64,000 nt of DNA from an uncultured Collinsella sp. (GCA_934630735.1 CAKTWK010000001.1:73755-137754); one strand, 5' to 3'. Shown: positions 54,046-63,691, counted from the first letter of the stretch. Numbers and translations: made by a program. The notes: generated by a model not told the origin, from the sequence alone.

Positions 54046-54882
54046 GTGCCCAGACGCATCAAGCGGGCCACCATCGTCTCGTTCACGCTCATACTCCTTG
54101 TTGCCGTCTGTGCGGGCGCCCTGACGTATACCGTTCGAAGCAGTTCTTCCTCCTCGAATGAAGCCGACAGAGATCTCCCGATGCTCAAGATTGGCGTTAC
54201 GGATAATGACCCCTATGTGTATGTCGATACCACAGGCGATTATGCCGGTATCGATATCGATATCGCCCGCGAGGCCTGCAAGCGTGCTGGAATCAAACCG
54301 CAATTTGTTGACATATCATGGAATGATCGCGATCGCCTGCTCAAAAACGGCGATATCGATTGTCTGTGGTGCGACTATTCGCCCAATTATCGCGAAGACG
54401 ATTATTACTGGACTGAGCCGTATCTGACCGTGACAGTCTCGGTTGCCGCCAAGAAAACGAGTGGTATCAAGGGTTTGGCGTCTCTCGATGGAAGCAAGAC
54501 CATTGCGGTGATTGCGGGTTCGGTGAGTGAACGCCGATTGCTTGCCGGGGACCTAGGGATCTCGCCGGATGTGCACATCAAATCGTATGGTTCTGCCGAA
54601 CTCTGCAAAGCTGCCCTGGTCAAAGGTTATGTTGACTGTTGGATGGCGGACGTTCAATCGCTCGATCGGCTCGTCGCGCAGTATCCCGGTGTTTATCGCG
54701 TGTTTGCCGACAACGTTATGACGGTTGACCTGGGCGTTGCGTTTGAGAACAGCTATGAGGGGGAGTACGTCAAAAACCTCAATACCGTGCTGTTCGACAT
54801 GGACCGAGATGGCACGATTGAGCGCATTGTGGACAGTTACAAGGCAGGGGCGACGACAGGCAGGCAAGGAGCGGAATCATGA
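54046..54882 (+). CDS. Membrane-anchored family 3 solute-binding protein
   Basis: 278-aa protein. A membrane anchor or uncleaved signal (IVSFTLILLVAVCAGALTYTV) is followed by a periplasmic-type SBP_bac_3 domain (LKIGVTDNDPYVYVDTTGDYAGIDIDIAREACKRAG, GDIDCLWCDYSPNYREDDYYWTEPYL, GKTIAVIAGS-like segment, VDCWMADVQSLDRL). The start GTG 54046 follows AAAGGGGG; longer in-frame starts at 54010 and 53926 lack a site. No ABC permease is nearby. It overlaps the diguanylate cyclase gene by 4 bp, so it probably senses an amino acid or similar ligand for that enzyme. Confidence 0.82.
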   Translation: MPRRIKRATIVSFTLILLVAVCAGALTYTVRSSSSSSNEADRDLPMLKIGVTDNDPYVYVDTTGDYAGIDIDIAREACKRAGIKPQFVDISWNDRDRLLKNGDIDCLWCDYSPNYREDDYYWTEPYLTVTVSVAAKKTSGIKGLASLDGSKTIAVIAGSVSERRLLAGDLGISPDVHIKSYGSAELCKAALVKGYVDCWMADVQSLDRLVAQYPGVYRVFADNVMTVDLGVAFENSYEGEYVKNLNTVLFDMDRDGTIERIVDSYKAGATTGRQGAES

Positions 54883-56678
54883 CAAATGATGAGCGCCGCT
54901 TGCATCGAAAGCATTTAGTTACCGCGGCTGTCGCCGTTGTGACCAGCATTGTCTTGTTGGGCCTGCTCTATACGGTCGGCACGCATCGCTGCCTCGATAA
55001 GACGCTTGGGTTTGGCCGGGAAGCCATGACGTTTTTACAGGCCGCCTGCGAAAAATATGACCGATATGAGCAGGGAAGAAAAACCGAGGCGACGCACAAT
55101 TTGGATGCCGTGGTCGAGTCGTTCGCGACGTTCTTGCCGTCTGACCGCGTCGAAATTAACGATGCACTGGTCGAGGAGTATGTCCACAACGAGCACCTTT
55201 CGGGAATGCTGGTCATGGACGCCGACGGCCATATGGTCGCTCATTACGATGTCGACGGTCGCGATCCGCTGATGCTGTGGCGAGAGGAGCTGGCCTGCTC
55301 GTCGATCGCATCGATGTATCGAGGTTCCAAAGTTTCCTACTCGACCGCCGTCGAACGTCGCGGTGTCGACTTTGCCGTGAGTGCCGTTCCATACGGTGGT
55401 GGGGTGGCGTTTGGGTATCGATCCCTTGCGGCTGAGCCCGCCGATGACTATTCATACACGATTGCCGACGTCCTTGTGAACAACACATTCCATCAGAGCC
55501 CAACGGTGCTTGTGATGCGCGATGCGCAAATCGTTTCCTCAAACGATTCGACTGTCGATATAACCCTTGCTCGACTTCTCGTCGATAGTGGAATTGACTG
55601 GAAAGACGAAGGACTAACACGTGTCGAATATCGGGGGGCTACCTGGTATGCCGTGCGTGCGGCGTATAAGGACTACCGCCTGTTTGCGCTGTATCCCAAA
55701 TCTGAGGTCATGTCTGGCAGGATCACATTTGTCGCTGCTGGCGTCTTGGTGAGCCTTGCGTTTTGGGTCGTGGTGCTGTTGGCTCGAAATATCGTTGACC
55801 ACCGCAATTTGGTCGAAAAGGATAAACAGCTCGGCATTATCAATGCCATAAGCGCCATCTACGATTCGACCTTCCTTTTGCATCTCGACACCCTCGAGAT
55901 CGAGGGGATCAATATGTCGCCGGCGATAGCGAAGATATTTGCCGAGCACAGCGAGGCATATGACTTTATGGACACGGTCTGCCGGGATATCGTGAGCCCC
56001 GAAAGCCGCGAAGCGGTCGTGGGGCTCGTAGATATAAGTACTCTTCGTGAACGTATGGAGGGCGTACCGTACTTGGCTGCCGAGGTGCGAGATTGTCGAG
56101 GCGCTTGGTACTCGCTACAGGTTGTCCCCCAGCATCGCGATGAGCAAGGCCGGCTGGAGTCGGTCGTCGTGGCGACGCACAACATATCGATGGTCAAGCA
56201 TGCCGAGGAGCTGTCATACCAAGATAAACTGACGGGGCTTCGCAACCGCAACTATCTTGAATCGCGCGGAGATAGCCTGGTAAACGAGGACTTGCCCGTG
56301 AGCGTGATTATGTTGGACTGCAATTATCTCAAGCGGACCAACGACATCTATGGTCACGAGATGGGGGATGAACTGCTGCGACGGACGGCGTCCGTGCTGC
56401 GGCGGGTGGCTGGTGCGGATTATCTGCCGATGCGCCTTGGCGGCGACGAGTTTTTGCTGGTTTGCCCCCATACTGACAACGAGTCTGCGCTCGGGCTGGA
56501 ACAGGATCTTCGTCTCGGTCTTGCCGCGGTAAGCGATGAGGCCCTGACGGTCAGCGCATCGATTGGCGTGGCGACCGTCGAGACGGCTGGAAATACGCTG
56601 GCCGATGTATATCGTGTCGCCGACCACAATATGTATCGGGAGAAGCGCACGGTCCACGCACAGGGTGCGGACTGCTAA
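54879..56678 (+). CDS. Membrane diguanylate cyclase (GGDEF)
   Basis: 599-aa protein. One helix near the N-terminus and one at about 286-308 flank an extracytoplasmic sensor region (about 40-285). A PAS-like domain (about 325-440) and a GGDEF domain follow. The active site LGGDEF is intact (521-525), and the metal/substrate segment LDCNYLKRTNDIYGHEMGDELL is conserved, so it should make cyclic di-GMP. The usual RxxD inhibitory site before GGDEF is not present. It is translationally coupled to the solute-binding protein. No EAL or PilZ gene is visible in the window. Confidence 0.9.
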   Translation: MTNDERRLHRKHLVTAAVAVVTSIVLLGLLYTVGTHRCLDKTLGFGREAMTFLQAACEKYDRYEQGRKTEATHNLDAVVESFATFLPSDRVEINDALVEEYVHNEHLSGMLVMDADGHMVAHYDVDGRDPLMLWREELACSSIASMYRGSKVSYSTAVERRGVDFAVSAVPYGGGVAFGYRSLAAEPADDYSYTIADVLVNNTFHQSPTVLVMRDAQIVSSNDSTVDITLARLLVDSGIDWKDEGLTRVEYRGATWYAVRAAYKDYRLFALYPKSEVMSGRITFVAAGVLVSLAFWVVVLLARNIVDHRNLVEKDKQLGIINAISAIYDSTFLLHLDTLEIEGINMSPAIAKIFAEHSEAYDFMDTVCRDIVSPESREAVVGLVDISTLRERMEGVPYLAAEVRDCRGAWYSLQVVPQHRDEQGRLESVVVATHNISMVKHAEELSYQDKLTGLRNRNYLESRGDSLVNEDLPVSVIMLDCNYLKRTNDIYGHEMGDELLRRTASVLRRVAGADYLPMRLGGDEFLLVCPHTDNESALGLEQDLRLGLAAVSDEALTVSASIGVATVETAGNTLADVYRVADHNMYREKRTVHAQGADC

Positions 56679-56791
56679 TCTTGCCCCCACGAGTCCATGC
56701 ATCGTAGGATGTTGAATCGGTGCTTGCGATCATAAGTCGGCCCAGGCGGGGATAATAGACGTCTGAAATTTCTTTCTGAGAGGGGATCTCA

Positions 56792-57055
56792 ATGATTAGT
56801 TTTGACTACAAGCCCACGGGCGTATGCGCTCGCAATATCCACCTTGACCTTTCCGACGACGGCAGCAAAGTGGTGGGCGTTGAGTTTACCGGCGGCTGCG
56901 ACGGCAATCTCAAGGCTATCTCCAAGCTGGTCGAGGGTGCTCCTGCCGATCGCGTCATCGAGGTTCTCGCCGGTAATACCTGCGGTATGAAAAAGACTTC
57001 TTGCGCCGATCAGCTTACGCGCGCTATCGAGGCCGCTCGCGCCGAGATCGCCTAA
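56792..57055 (+). CDS. TSCPD domain protein
   Basis: 87-aa protein of the TIGR03905/TSCPD family (DYKPTGVCARNIHLDLSDDGSKVVGVEFTGGCDGNLKAISKLVEG...GMKKTSCADQL). The TSCPD signature is also found at the C-terminus of B12-dependent ribonucleotide reductases; the cysteines suggest metal binding. Its stop codon overlaps the start of the next gene (TAATG), so the two are coupled. The function of the free-standing form is not known. Confidence 0.85.
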   Translation: MISFDYKPTGVCARNIHLDLSDDGSKVVGVEFTGGCDGNLKAISKLVEGAPADRVIEVLAGNTCGMKKTSCADQLTRAIEAARAEIA

Positions 57056-58266
57056 TGGGTATCGCCGACCACATCAAGAATGGAATATCGCGCCGCGGCT
57101 TTGTGCTCGGCGGTGCTGTCGCGGGCGCTGCCACGGTGCTTGCCGGTTGCTCGAAAAAAACGGGCACCAGCGACGATGCCGCCGGCGAGCCGCAGGTTAT
57201 CAAGGACGATTCGAAGATTGTCTCGATCACCGATGAGTACGAAGCTGTTGATATCGATCTTGAGCCCACGGCCTCGTGGACGCTGCCGCTGGGCACGCTG
57301 CTGTACTACTGCGATGGCGACTACGCTGCCGCGATGATGGCGCCTGCTTCTGCCCTGCATGCCAATACGCTTGGTGTGCTCAACCTGGGTGATGGCTCGC
57401 TTACCACACTTATCGAGGATCCCGTTGAGGGAACCGGTTATGCGTTTTACGACGTTCGTGCGGGTGATGGCGTGTTCGTGTGGGTCGAGATGAACTTTGC
57501 CAATGCGTCTTGGAAGCTCTATGCGCAAAACCTTGTAGGCTCCTCCCTTACCGGCAACGCTGTCGAGCTCGATCGCGGTGGCGAAAATTACGATCCGCCG
57601 CTCTTCACAGCGTATGGGTCGTCGGTCATCTGGTATAAGATGCCCTCGTCCGGCGGCAGCAAGACGAGTAACGATTCGTACTGCTACCGTCAGTCGCCCA
57701 GCGAGTTCAAGCCTGAGACTATTTGGAAGTCGACGGGCCGCTTCGCATCCGCCCCGCGTGTGAGCGACGGCATCCTGACCATCTCGCCCCGCGTGCACAA
57801 TGATGAGGGTGTCTATTACGGTATGACGGCAATCGACCTGACTGACGGCAACAACACGAAGCGAGCTCAGCTGGTGCTTCCTTCGTCGGTTTCGCCTTTC
57901 GAGGCCGTGTATATGGGCGACACCTTCGTGTTCTCCATTGAGGCGACGTATAGCGGCGTGGGTAGCCTGGGCAATATGGGCACCTATATCGGTAACGAGG
58001 GCGGGCCGTACCTCTTCCTTTCGCGTGAGCCGCTCGCGTGCGCTGCGGGAAGGAAAAATAAATACCTGGTTAAAGTTCAGGCGTCGCATTTTTTGATTGA
58101 CACTTCGGCTAAGACCTACGGCTCGCTCCTGTCGCCCGACCGAGCCCTGGAGTATGGCGATTATCCTGCTACGGCGGGTAAATCGAACTCGTTCTTAACG
58201 TACGCAACGGTGCGCAACAGCCAGGGAATTCCCGAGACGGTTACCGCTCGCTTGTTCTCTCTTTAG
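57055..58266 (+). CDS. Tat-exported lipoprotein
   Basis: 403-aa protein. The N-terminus has a twin-arginine motif (SRRGFVLGG) and a lipobox (VLAGC), so it is probably exported folded and lipid-anchored. The mature part starts with an acidic linker and continues with repeated Trp/Tyr-rich strands (GTLLYYCDGDYAAAMMAP, DGVFVWVEMNFANASWKLYAQN, SSVIWYKMPSSGG) that suggest a beta-propeller-like fold. I do not recognise the family. It is coupled to the TSCPD gene. Confidence 0.75.
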   Translation: MGIADHIKNGISRRGFVLGGAVAGAATVLAGCSKKTGTSDDAAGEPQVIKDDSKIVSITDEYEAVDIDLEPTASWTLPLGTLLYYCDGDYAAAMMAPASALHANTLGVLNLGDGSLTTLIEDPVEGTGYAFYDVRAGDGVFVWVEMNFANASWKLYAQNLVGSSLTGNAVELDRGGENYDPPLFTAYGSSVIWYKMPSSGGSKTSNDSYCYRQSPSEFKPETIWKSTGRFASAPRVSDGILTISPRVHNDEGVYYGMTAIDLTDGNNTKRAQLVLPSSVSPFEAVYMGDTFVFSIEATYSGVGSLGNMGTYIGNEGGPYLFLSREPLACAAGRKNKYLVKVQASHFLIDTSAKTYGSLLSPDRALEYGDYPATAGKSNSFLTYATVRNSQGIPETVTARLFSL

Positions 58267-58326
58267 TCTCCGAGGGGTTAAAAAGGCGTCGACAGGGGAA
58301 TAAGCGCGTTGTGACTATGAGTGCCG

Positions 58327-58363
58327 CCCGCCGAGCTATCGCACCCATGCGATACCCGGTGGG
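58327..58363. repeat. Hairpin upstream of the response regulator gene
   Basis: GCCCGCCGAGCTATCGC pairs imperfectly with GCGATACCCGGTGGGC around ACCCAT. No T-run follows. Confidence 0.55.
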
Positions 58364-58419
58364 CTCAGGTGCGTTAAAATGAGCTTGTTCTTAGCTAATT
58401 GAGACAGGGGGGCCGTGTT

Positions 58420-59142
58420 ATGGCTTCAGATGCAAAAAAGATTCTGCTGGTCGAGGATGAGAAGGCAATCCGTGACGCTGTCGCTGCCTATCTCGAGCGC
58501 GAGGGATATTGGGTCGTGGGCGTGGGTGACGGCCAGTCCGCTATCGAGGAGTTCGAGAAGCATCAGTTCGACCTGGTCGTGCTCGACCTCATGCTCCCTA
58601 AGATTCCCGGCGAGCGCGTTTGCCGCACCATTCGCGACACCTCGGATGTCCCCATCATTATGCTGACGGCCAAGGGCGAGATCGAGGACCGTATTATCGG
58701 CCTCGAGCTCGGTGCCGACGACTACCTGATCAAGCCGTTCTCGCCGCGCGAGCTTGTCGCGCGCGTGCGTGCCTTGTTCCGCCGTGCCCACCAGGCCGAT
58801 GAGCCGGCCGTCGAGGTGCTCGACTTTGGCGATCTGGTCATTGACATCTCGGGCCACAAGATTTTGGTCGAGGGCAAGGAAGTCGACCTGACGGCTTCCG
58901 AGTTCAAGCTGCTCACCACGCTTGCCCGTCACCCCGGCCGCGTCTACAACCGCATGGAGCTGGTCGAGAAGGTGCTCGGCTACGACTTTGAGGGTTACGA
59001 GCGCACCATCGACAGCCACGTGAAGAACCTTCGCGCCAAGCTGGGCGACGACCCCAAGAAGCCCAAGTGGCTCTACACCGTCCACGGTGTCGGCTACCGC
59101 TTCGAGGCTCCGACCAAGACCGATAAGTCGGACGAGAAATAA
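58420..59142 (+). CDS. OmpR-family response regulator
   Basis: 240-aa two-component regulator. The receiver domain has acidic pocket Glu12/Asp13 and phospho-acceptor Asp56 (VVLDLMLPK), Thr (MLTAKG) and Lys (LIKPFSPRE). The C-terminal winged helix (VDLTASEFKLLTTLARHPGRVYNRMELVEKVLGYDFEGYERTIDSHVKNLRAKLG) is of OmpR/PhoB type. The start at 58420 is preferred over the in-frame codon at 58399. It is followed by its partner kinase after 12 bp. Confidence 0.95.
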   Translation: MASDAKKILLVEDEKAIRDAVAAYLEREGYWVVGVGDGQSAIEEFEKHQFDLVVLDLMLPKIPGERVCRTIRDTSDVPIIMLTAKGEIEDRIIGLELGADDYLIKPFSPRELVARVRALFRRAHQADEPAVEVLDFGDLVIDISGHKILVEGKEVDLTASEFKLLTTLARHPGRVYNRMELVEKVLGYDFEGYERTIDSHVKNLRAKLGDDPKKPKWLYTVHGVGYRFEAPTKTDKSDEK

Positions 59143-59154
59143 AGGAAATCACAT

Positions 59155-60720
59155 ATGACACCTGCGCGCTTTGAAATCGGGCAAAAGCATAAGCAGGAGA
59201 ACGAGGCGGGTTCCAAGGCTAGTTGGAACACGCCTCGTTCCGATTCACGGCCAACGATGAGCTATCCCTCGCGCATGGCCCTGGCTTTTGCCCTGACATC
59301 GCTCATGACGGTATTGGTGCTGGTGGGCGTAGTCTCCGTTGTATGGGGCACGGTTTTTACGGATTACACGCGCTCCAATATTGTCGAAATCGCCAATTCC
59401 GCTGCCGAAAAGCTTGCGACGTCGTACGAGGAAAACGGCAATTGGACCGCGGGGGAGTTGCGTGCGGTCGCGACATCGAGCTTGGTGTCCGACGATCTTG
59501 GCATGCAGGTCGTCAATAAAAAGGGCGTCATCGTCTACGACGACTCGTGGCCCTCGGCAAGCGCTACTGCCGATGTGCGCGAAAATCAGGCGACGACCGA
59601 CGGTACGAGCGGAAAGAAGGCATCGCACAGCCCGGTCTCGTCTGCTCCCACCGATTCCAATAGTGTTGCCAACGTTGAGATCGTGACGTCCTCCGGCGAG
59701 CACGTGGGTCAGGTCAAATTGTGGGCGATTGGCTCCGATGCCCTGCTCACCAAGGCAGACTCAGCATTCAGAGAAAAGACCTTTAATGCCATGGCCCTTG
59801 CTGCGGTTGTGGCCGTCTGCATCTCGGTCGTTATCGGATCACTCGTGTCGCGCATGCTCACCAAGCCGATTCATCGTATTACCAGCACCGCCAAGCAGAT
59901 CCGCGATGGAGACCTGTCCGCTCGTACGGGCTTGCGCGGCGATGATGAGATCGATCAGCTGGGAGAGACCTTCGACGAGATGGCCACCTCACTCGAAAAG
60001 GATATGAAGCACGAGAAGCGCCTGACCTCTGATGTTGCCCACGAGCTGCGCACACCGCTCATGGCAATGCTTGCAACGGTCGAGGCCATGCAGGACGGCG
60101 TGTACCCCACCGACGACGAGCATCTGGAGACGGTCGCTTCCGAGACGCGCCGCCTGGCTCGTTTGGTGCAGCAGATGCTCGACCTGTCGCGTATGGAAAA
60201 CAGTACCGCGCCGCTCAACCTGGAGCCGGTGGATATGGTGCCGTTTGTGCGTTCGATTGTGAATGGCCAGGAGCGCCTGTTTGCCGACCGTGACCTGCGT
60301 TTGCGCTTTGCAGATGAGACGCAGGGCCACGATGACGTTGTCGAGGCGGATCCCGACATGATCACGCAATGCGTCATCAACCTCTTGAGTAACGCCATGC
60401 GCTATACCCCCGAGGGGGGTTGGGTCGTGGTGTCGGTGCTCAGTGACCGCAAGCACGTCGATATCGCGGTTTCGGATACGGGCATCGGTATCGCCAAGGA
60501 TGATTTGTCGCGCATCTTCGGTCGTTTTTGGCGTGCCGACGCCAGTCGTGCCCGCGAAGCGGGTGGCCTGGGCGTGGGCCTCGCCGTGACCAAGCAGATT
60601 GTCGAGCGTCATCACGGCTACATATCCGTGGAGTCGGAGCTTGGAAAGGGTACGACTTTTACGATTCATCTGCCTCGCGAGCACACGGCGGACGCGGCAT
60701 CTACTACAATGGAGCACTAG
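59155..60720 (+). CDS. Sensor histidine kinase
   Basis: 521-aa membrane kinase. Two membrane helices (about 42-65 and 213-237) flank an extracytoplasmic sensor domain of about 150 residues. A HAMP domain (KPIHRITSTAKQIRDGDLSAR), a HisKA domain with His296 (SDVAHELRTPLMAML) and a HATPase domain (NLLSNAMRYTPEGG, DTGIGIAKDDLSRIFGRFWR, GGLGVGLAVTKQIVE) follow. It forms a two-component system with the upstream OmpR-type regulator. The signal is unknown. Confidence 0.95.
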   Translation: MTPARFEIGQKHKQENEAGSKASWNTPRSDSRPTMSYPSRMALAFALTSLMTVLVLVGVVSVVWGTVFTDYTRSNIVEIANSAAEKLATSYEENGNWTAGELRAVATSSLVSDDLGMQVVNKKGVIVYDDSWPSASATADVRENQATTDGTSGKKASHSPVSSAPTDSNSVANVEIVTSSGEHVGQVKLWAIGSDALLTKADSAFREKTFNAMALAAVVAVCISVVIGSLVSRMLTKPIHRITSTAKQIRDGDLSARTGLRGDDEIDQLGETFDEMATSLEKDMKHEKRLTSDVAHELRTPLMAMLATVEAMQDGVYPTDDEHLETVASETRRLARLVQQMLDLSRMENSTAPLNLEPVDMVPFVRSIVNGQERLFADRDLRLRFADETQGHDDVVEADPDMITQCVINLLSNAMRYTPEGGWVVVSVLSDRKHVDIAVSDTGIGIAKDDLSRIFGRFWRADASRAREAGGLGVGLAVTKQIVERHHGYISVESELGKGTTFTIHLPREHTADAASTTMEH

Positions 60721-60829
60721 CTTTTCGCTATTCGGTGAAGGAGGGGTTTCGTCCCTGCCGCTCCGAGTTTGCGAAAACATGCGGGAAAGAACCCGCATTA
60801 CTGTCGTATTTTGGTAAGGAGTGACTCAC

Positions 60830-61717
60830 GTGACAACGATGGAGCGTCGTCCGGATTCCCGTGGCAAGGTTCGTGATATCTACGATGCCGGTGAAAACCT
60901 ACTGATGGTCGCCACCGACCGCATTTCTGCGTTCGACTTTATTCTTCCCGACGAGATTCCGTTTAAGGGAGAGGTGCTCAATCGCATCTCGGCATTCTGG
61001 TTCGATAAGTTTGCCGACATCGTCCCCAACCATCTCGTCTCCATCGACCCGGCGGATTTCCCCGAGGAGTTTGCCGAGTATCGTGGCTACCTCGCAGGCC
61101 GCGCCATGCTGGTCAAGAAGGCCCAGACGATTCCTATCGAGTGCATCGTCCGCGGCTATCTGACCGGTTCGGGCAAGAAGACCTATGACGAGAACGGCAC
61201 CGTCTGCGGCATTCAGCTGCCCGAGGGTCTGACCGAGGCTTCCAAGCTTCCCGAGCCGCTGTTCACCCCGTCCACGAAGGCCGAGATCGGTGATCACGAC
61301 GAGAATATCTCGTTTGAGCGCTGCTGCGAGATCGTTGGCGAGGACGTCGCCACGCAGATCCGCGATCTGTCTCTTAAGATCTACAAGGCTGCCGCCGAGT
61401 ATGCAGCGACCCGTGGCATCATCATTGCCGACACTAAGTTTGAGTTTGGTGTCATCGATGGCAAGGTCACGCTGATCGACGAGTGCCTCACGCCCGACTC
61501 CAGCCGTTTCTGGCCTGCCGCCAGCTACGAGGAGGGCAAGATTCAGCCCAGCTACGACAAACAATTCGTCCGCAATTGGCTCAAGGCCAACTGGGATATG
61601 ACGGGGGAGACCCCGCACCTGCCCGCCGAGGTCATCGATGGCACGTCCGAACGCTATCGCGAGGCCTTCCAAATCATCACGGGCTCCCAGTTCACAAGCA
61701 TGAAGGAGAACGCGTAA
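60830..61717 (+). CDS. purC: SAICAR synthetase
   Basis: 295-aa phosphoribosylaminoimidazole-succinocarboxamide synthase. Motifs: RGKVRDIYDAGENLLMVATDRISAFD, IECIVRGYLTGSGKKTYDENGTVCG, and LIDECLTPDSSRFWP. The start is GTG 60830, eight bases after TAAGGAG; GTG 60821 overlaps that site. A membrane protein gene begins on the base after its stop codon. The two purine genes in the window (purB, purC) are 11 kb apart. Confidence 0.95.
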   Translation: MTTMERRPDSRGKVRDIYDAGENLLMVATDRISAFDFILPDEIPFKGEVLNRISAFWFDKFADIVPNHLVSIDPADFPEEFAEYRGYLAGRAMLVKKAQTIPIECIVRGYLTGSGKKTYDENGTVCGIQLPEGLTEASKLPEPLFTPSTKAEIGDHDENISFERCCEIVGEDVATQIRDLSLKIYKAAAEYAATRGIIIADTKFEFGVIDGKVTLIDECLTPDSSRFWPAASYEEGKIQPSYDKQFVRNWLKANWDMTGETPHLPAEVIDGTSERYREAFQIITGSQFTSMKENA

Positions 61718-62293
61718 GTGAGTACCCGCAGCGCCACGAACAAGCGCACGCAATCCCGCGAGGTTACCGGGGTTGCGCGCAAGTCCGCCGCATCCGCTAA
61801 GCCCGCCCGTCAGGCAGCGAGCTCTGTTCACGTCGTGCCGGCATCATCCAAGGCACGCCGTAAAGAGCTCGAGAAGGGCGAAAACCTGGAAGGCCTTTCC
61901 AAGGAGGAAAAGCGCGCCCGCAAGGCCAAGCAGCGCGCCCGCGAGGATCGCATCTACACGGTGTCGAATATCCTTCTCAAGCAGGATGAGGACTACACCA
62001 AGCGCCGCCGTATTTGGTGGGCCGTGCTCGCTATCGGCATGGTGTTCATCGTGGCAATTTGGGTTTCGTTCTACTTCGTTCCCGGCGGCACGGTGTCCAG
62101 TCCTGTTCAGATGGTTGGCATCGTTGTGTCCTATGTCATCATCCTGGGTGACTTTATCTATGACTTCGCTCGTATTCGTCCCTTGCGCAACATGTACCGC
62201 GCGCAGGCCGAAGGCATGTCCGAGAATAAGCTCAACGCTCTTATCGAGCGCGCGGCTGCCGAGGAGGACAAAAAGGACTCCAAGAAGAAGTAG
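61718..62293 (+). CDS. Basic two-helix membrane protein
   Basis: 191-aa protein, GTG start immediately after the purC stop. The N-terminal 90 residues are strongly basic (RKELEKGENLEGLSKEEKRARKAKQRARED), then come two membrane helices (IWWAVLAIGMVFIVAIWVSFYFV and VQMVGIVVSYVIILGDFIYDFARI) and a basic C-terminal helix ending KKDSKKK. No family recognised. A second frame in the same region is a shadow. Confidence 0.75.
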   Translation: MSTRSATNKRTQSREVTGVARKSAASAKPARQAASSVHVVPASSKARRKELEKGENLEGLSKEEKRARKAKQRAREDRIYTVSNILLKQDEDYTKRRRIWWAVLAIGMVFIVAIWVSFYFVPGGTVSSPVQMVGIVVSYVIILGDFIYDFARIRPLRNMYRAQAEGMSENKLNALIERAAAEEDKKDSKKK

Positions 62294-62323
62294 CGTTTGC
62301 ATGCATACTTATCGCTAAGATAT

Positions 62324-62355
62324 AAGGCGCGTCGTTTTTGCGGCGCGCCTTTTTA
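62324..62355 (+). terminator. Terminator after the purC transcript
   Basis: AAGGCGCGTCG/CGGCGCGCCTT with loop TTTTTG, followed by TTTTACTG. Confidence 0.82.
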
Positions 62356-62382
62356 CTGTTCTATAGATAGATGGAGTGGCAC

Positions 62383-63663
62383 ATGATTCGAGCTGCCCTG
62401 ACGGTCGAAGAAGCTCTGGAGGGCATGAAGGCCCTGGAGCCCAAGATTAAAAACTATGCGCGTCTGGTTGTCCGCAAGGGCGTAAACGTCAAGCCCGGCC
62501 AGGAGGTTGTCGTTCAGTCTCCGGTCGAGTGCGCGCCTTTTGCCCGCGTGGTGGTCGCGGAGGCTTATGCCGCCGGCGCTGGCCACGTGACGGTCATTTG
62601 GGCCGATGATGCCGTGACGAGGCTCACGTACGAGCATGTCGATAAAAGCTATTTTGAGCAGACGCCCGAGTGGAAGCGCATGCAGCTGGATTCGTTGGCC
62701 CAGGACGGCGCCTGCTTTATCTTTATCGAGGGTGCGGACCCAGCGGCTCTGAAGGGCATTGACCCCGCCAAGCCCGCCGCGGCTTCCAAGGCAAGGAATA
62801 CGCAGTGCAAGGTCTTCCGCCGTGGGCTGGACTACAACATCAACCCGTGGTGCATCGCCGGCGCGCCGGTCGTTGCCTGGGCTCGCGAGGTGTTCTCGGG
62901 CGATGCGGATGAGGTTGCGATCTATAAACTATGGAATGCGATTCTGCACACCGCTCGTGCCGATGGCCAGGACCCGGAGAGCGACTGGGAACTCCATGAC
63001 GCCGCATTCGAAAAGAATCTGCGTTTCCTGAACGACAATCGTTTCGACTATCTGCATTACACCTCGGCAAATGGAACCGATCTGACGATTGGCATGACGA
63101 AAGGTCACGAGTGGGCCGGCGGCAAGGGCGAGACGCCCGATGGGCACCCATTCTTCCCCAACATTCCCACCGAGGAAGTCTTCACCTCGCCTGATCGTAT
63201 GCGTGCCGACGGTATCGTGTATTCGGCTATGCCGCTCATTCATCACGGTAACAAGGTTGACGATTTTTGGATTAAGTTCGAGGCGGGCCGCGTAGTGGAC
63301 TACGATGCCCGCGTGGGCAAGGCGACGCTTGCGAGCATTATTGACACCGATGAAGGTGCCGCTCGTCTGGGCGAGGTCGCACTCATCTCCAAGAATACGC
63401 CGATCCGCGAAAGTGGCGTCCTGTTCTACGATACGCTCTATGACGAGAACGCTAGCTGCCATCTCGCGCTAGGTGTCGGTTTCCCCGAATGCATCGAGGG
63501 TGGGTACGACATGTCCAAGGAGGAGCTCCTGGAGCATGGCGTTAACGTCTCGAGCACGCACGTCGATTTTATGATCGGCACGGACGACATCGATATTACG
63601 GGCATTACGCCTGATGGACGTGAAGTTGTGATTTTCCAGAACGGTCAATGGAGTTGGGAATAG
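62383..63663 (+). CDS. M29-family aminopeptidase
   Basis: 426-aa thermophilic-type (AmpS/AmpT) metallo-aminopeptidase. Characteristic parts: YARLVVRKGVNVKPGQEVVVQSPVE, NIPTEEVFTSPDRMRADG (metal-ligand Glu), the second Glu in LGEVALI, LFYDTLYDENASCHLALGVGFP (His ligand) and THVDFMIGTDDIDI (final His/Asp). All expected ligands are present, so it should be active. The ATG at 62383 has GGAG six bases before it; 62371 overlaps that site. Confidence 0.92.
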   Translation: MIRAALTVEEALEGMKALEPKIKNYARLVVRKGVNVKPGQEVVVQSPVECAPFARVVVAEAYAAGAGHVTVIWADDAVTRLTYEHVDKSYFEQTPEWKRMQLDSLAQDGACFIFIEGADPAALKGIDPAKPAAASKARNTQCKVFRRGLDYNINPWCIAGAPVVAWAREVFSGDADEVAIYKLWNAILHTARADGQDPESDWELHDAAFEKNLRFLNDNRFDYLHYTSANGTDLTIGMTKGHEWAGGKGETPDGHPFFPNIPTEEVFTSPDRMRADGIVYSAMPLIHHGNKVDDFWIKFEAGRVVDYDARVGKATLASIIDTDEGAARLGEVALISKNTPIRESGVLFYDTLYDENASCHLALGVGFPECIEGGYDMSKEELLEHGVNVSSTHVDFMIGTDDIDITGITPDGREVVIFQNGQWSWE

Positions 63664-63682
63664 TCCCAGACCGTGGTACAAT
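63654..63682 (+). promoter_or_regulatory. Promoter of tRNA-Lys
   Basis: TTGGGA (63654-63659) and TACAAT (63677-63682) with a 17-bp spacer, overlapping the end of the aminopeptidase gene. Confidence 0.65.
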
Positions 63683-63691
63683 GCCACCCGC

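Noticed and set aside
60779-60799. Terminator or riboswitch between the histidine kinase and purC
   Set aside because: ATGCGGG/CCCGCAT forms a short hairpin, but no T-run follows and no purine aptamer core is visible.
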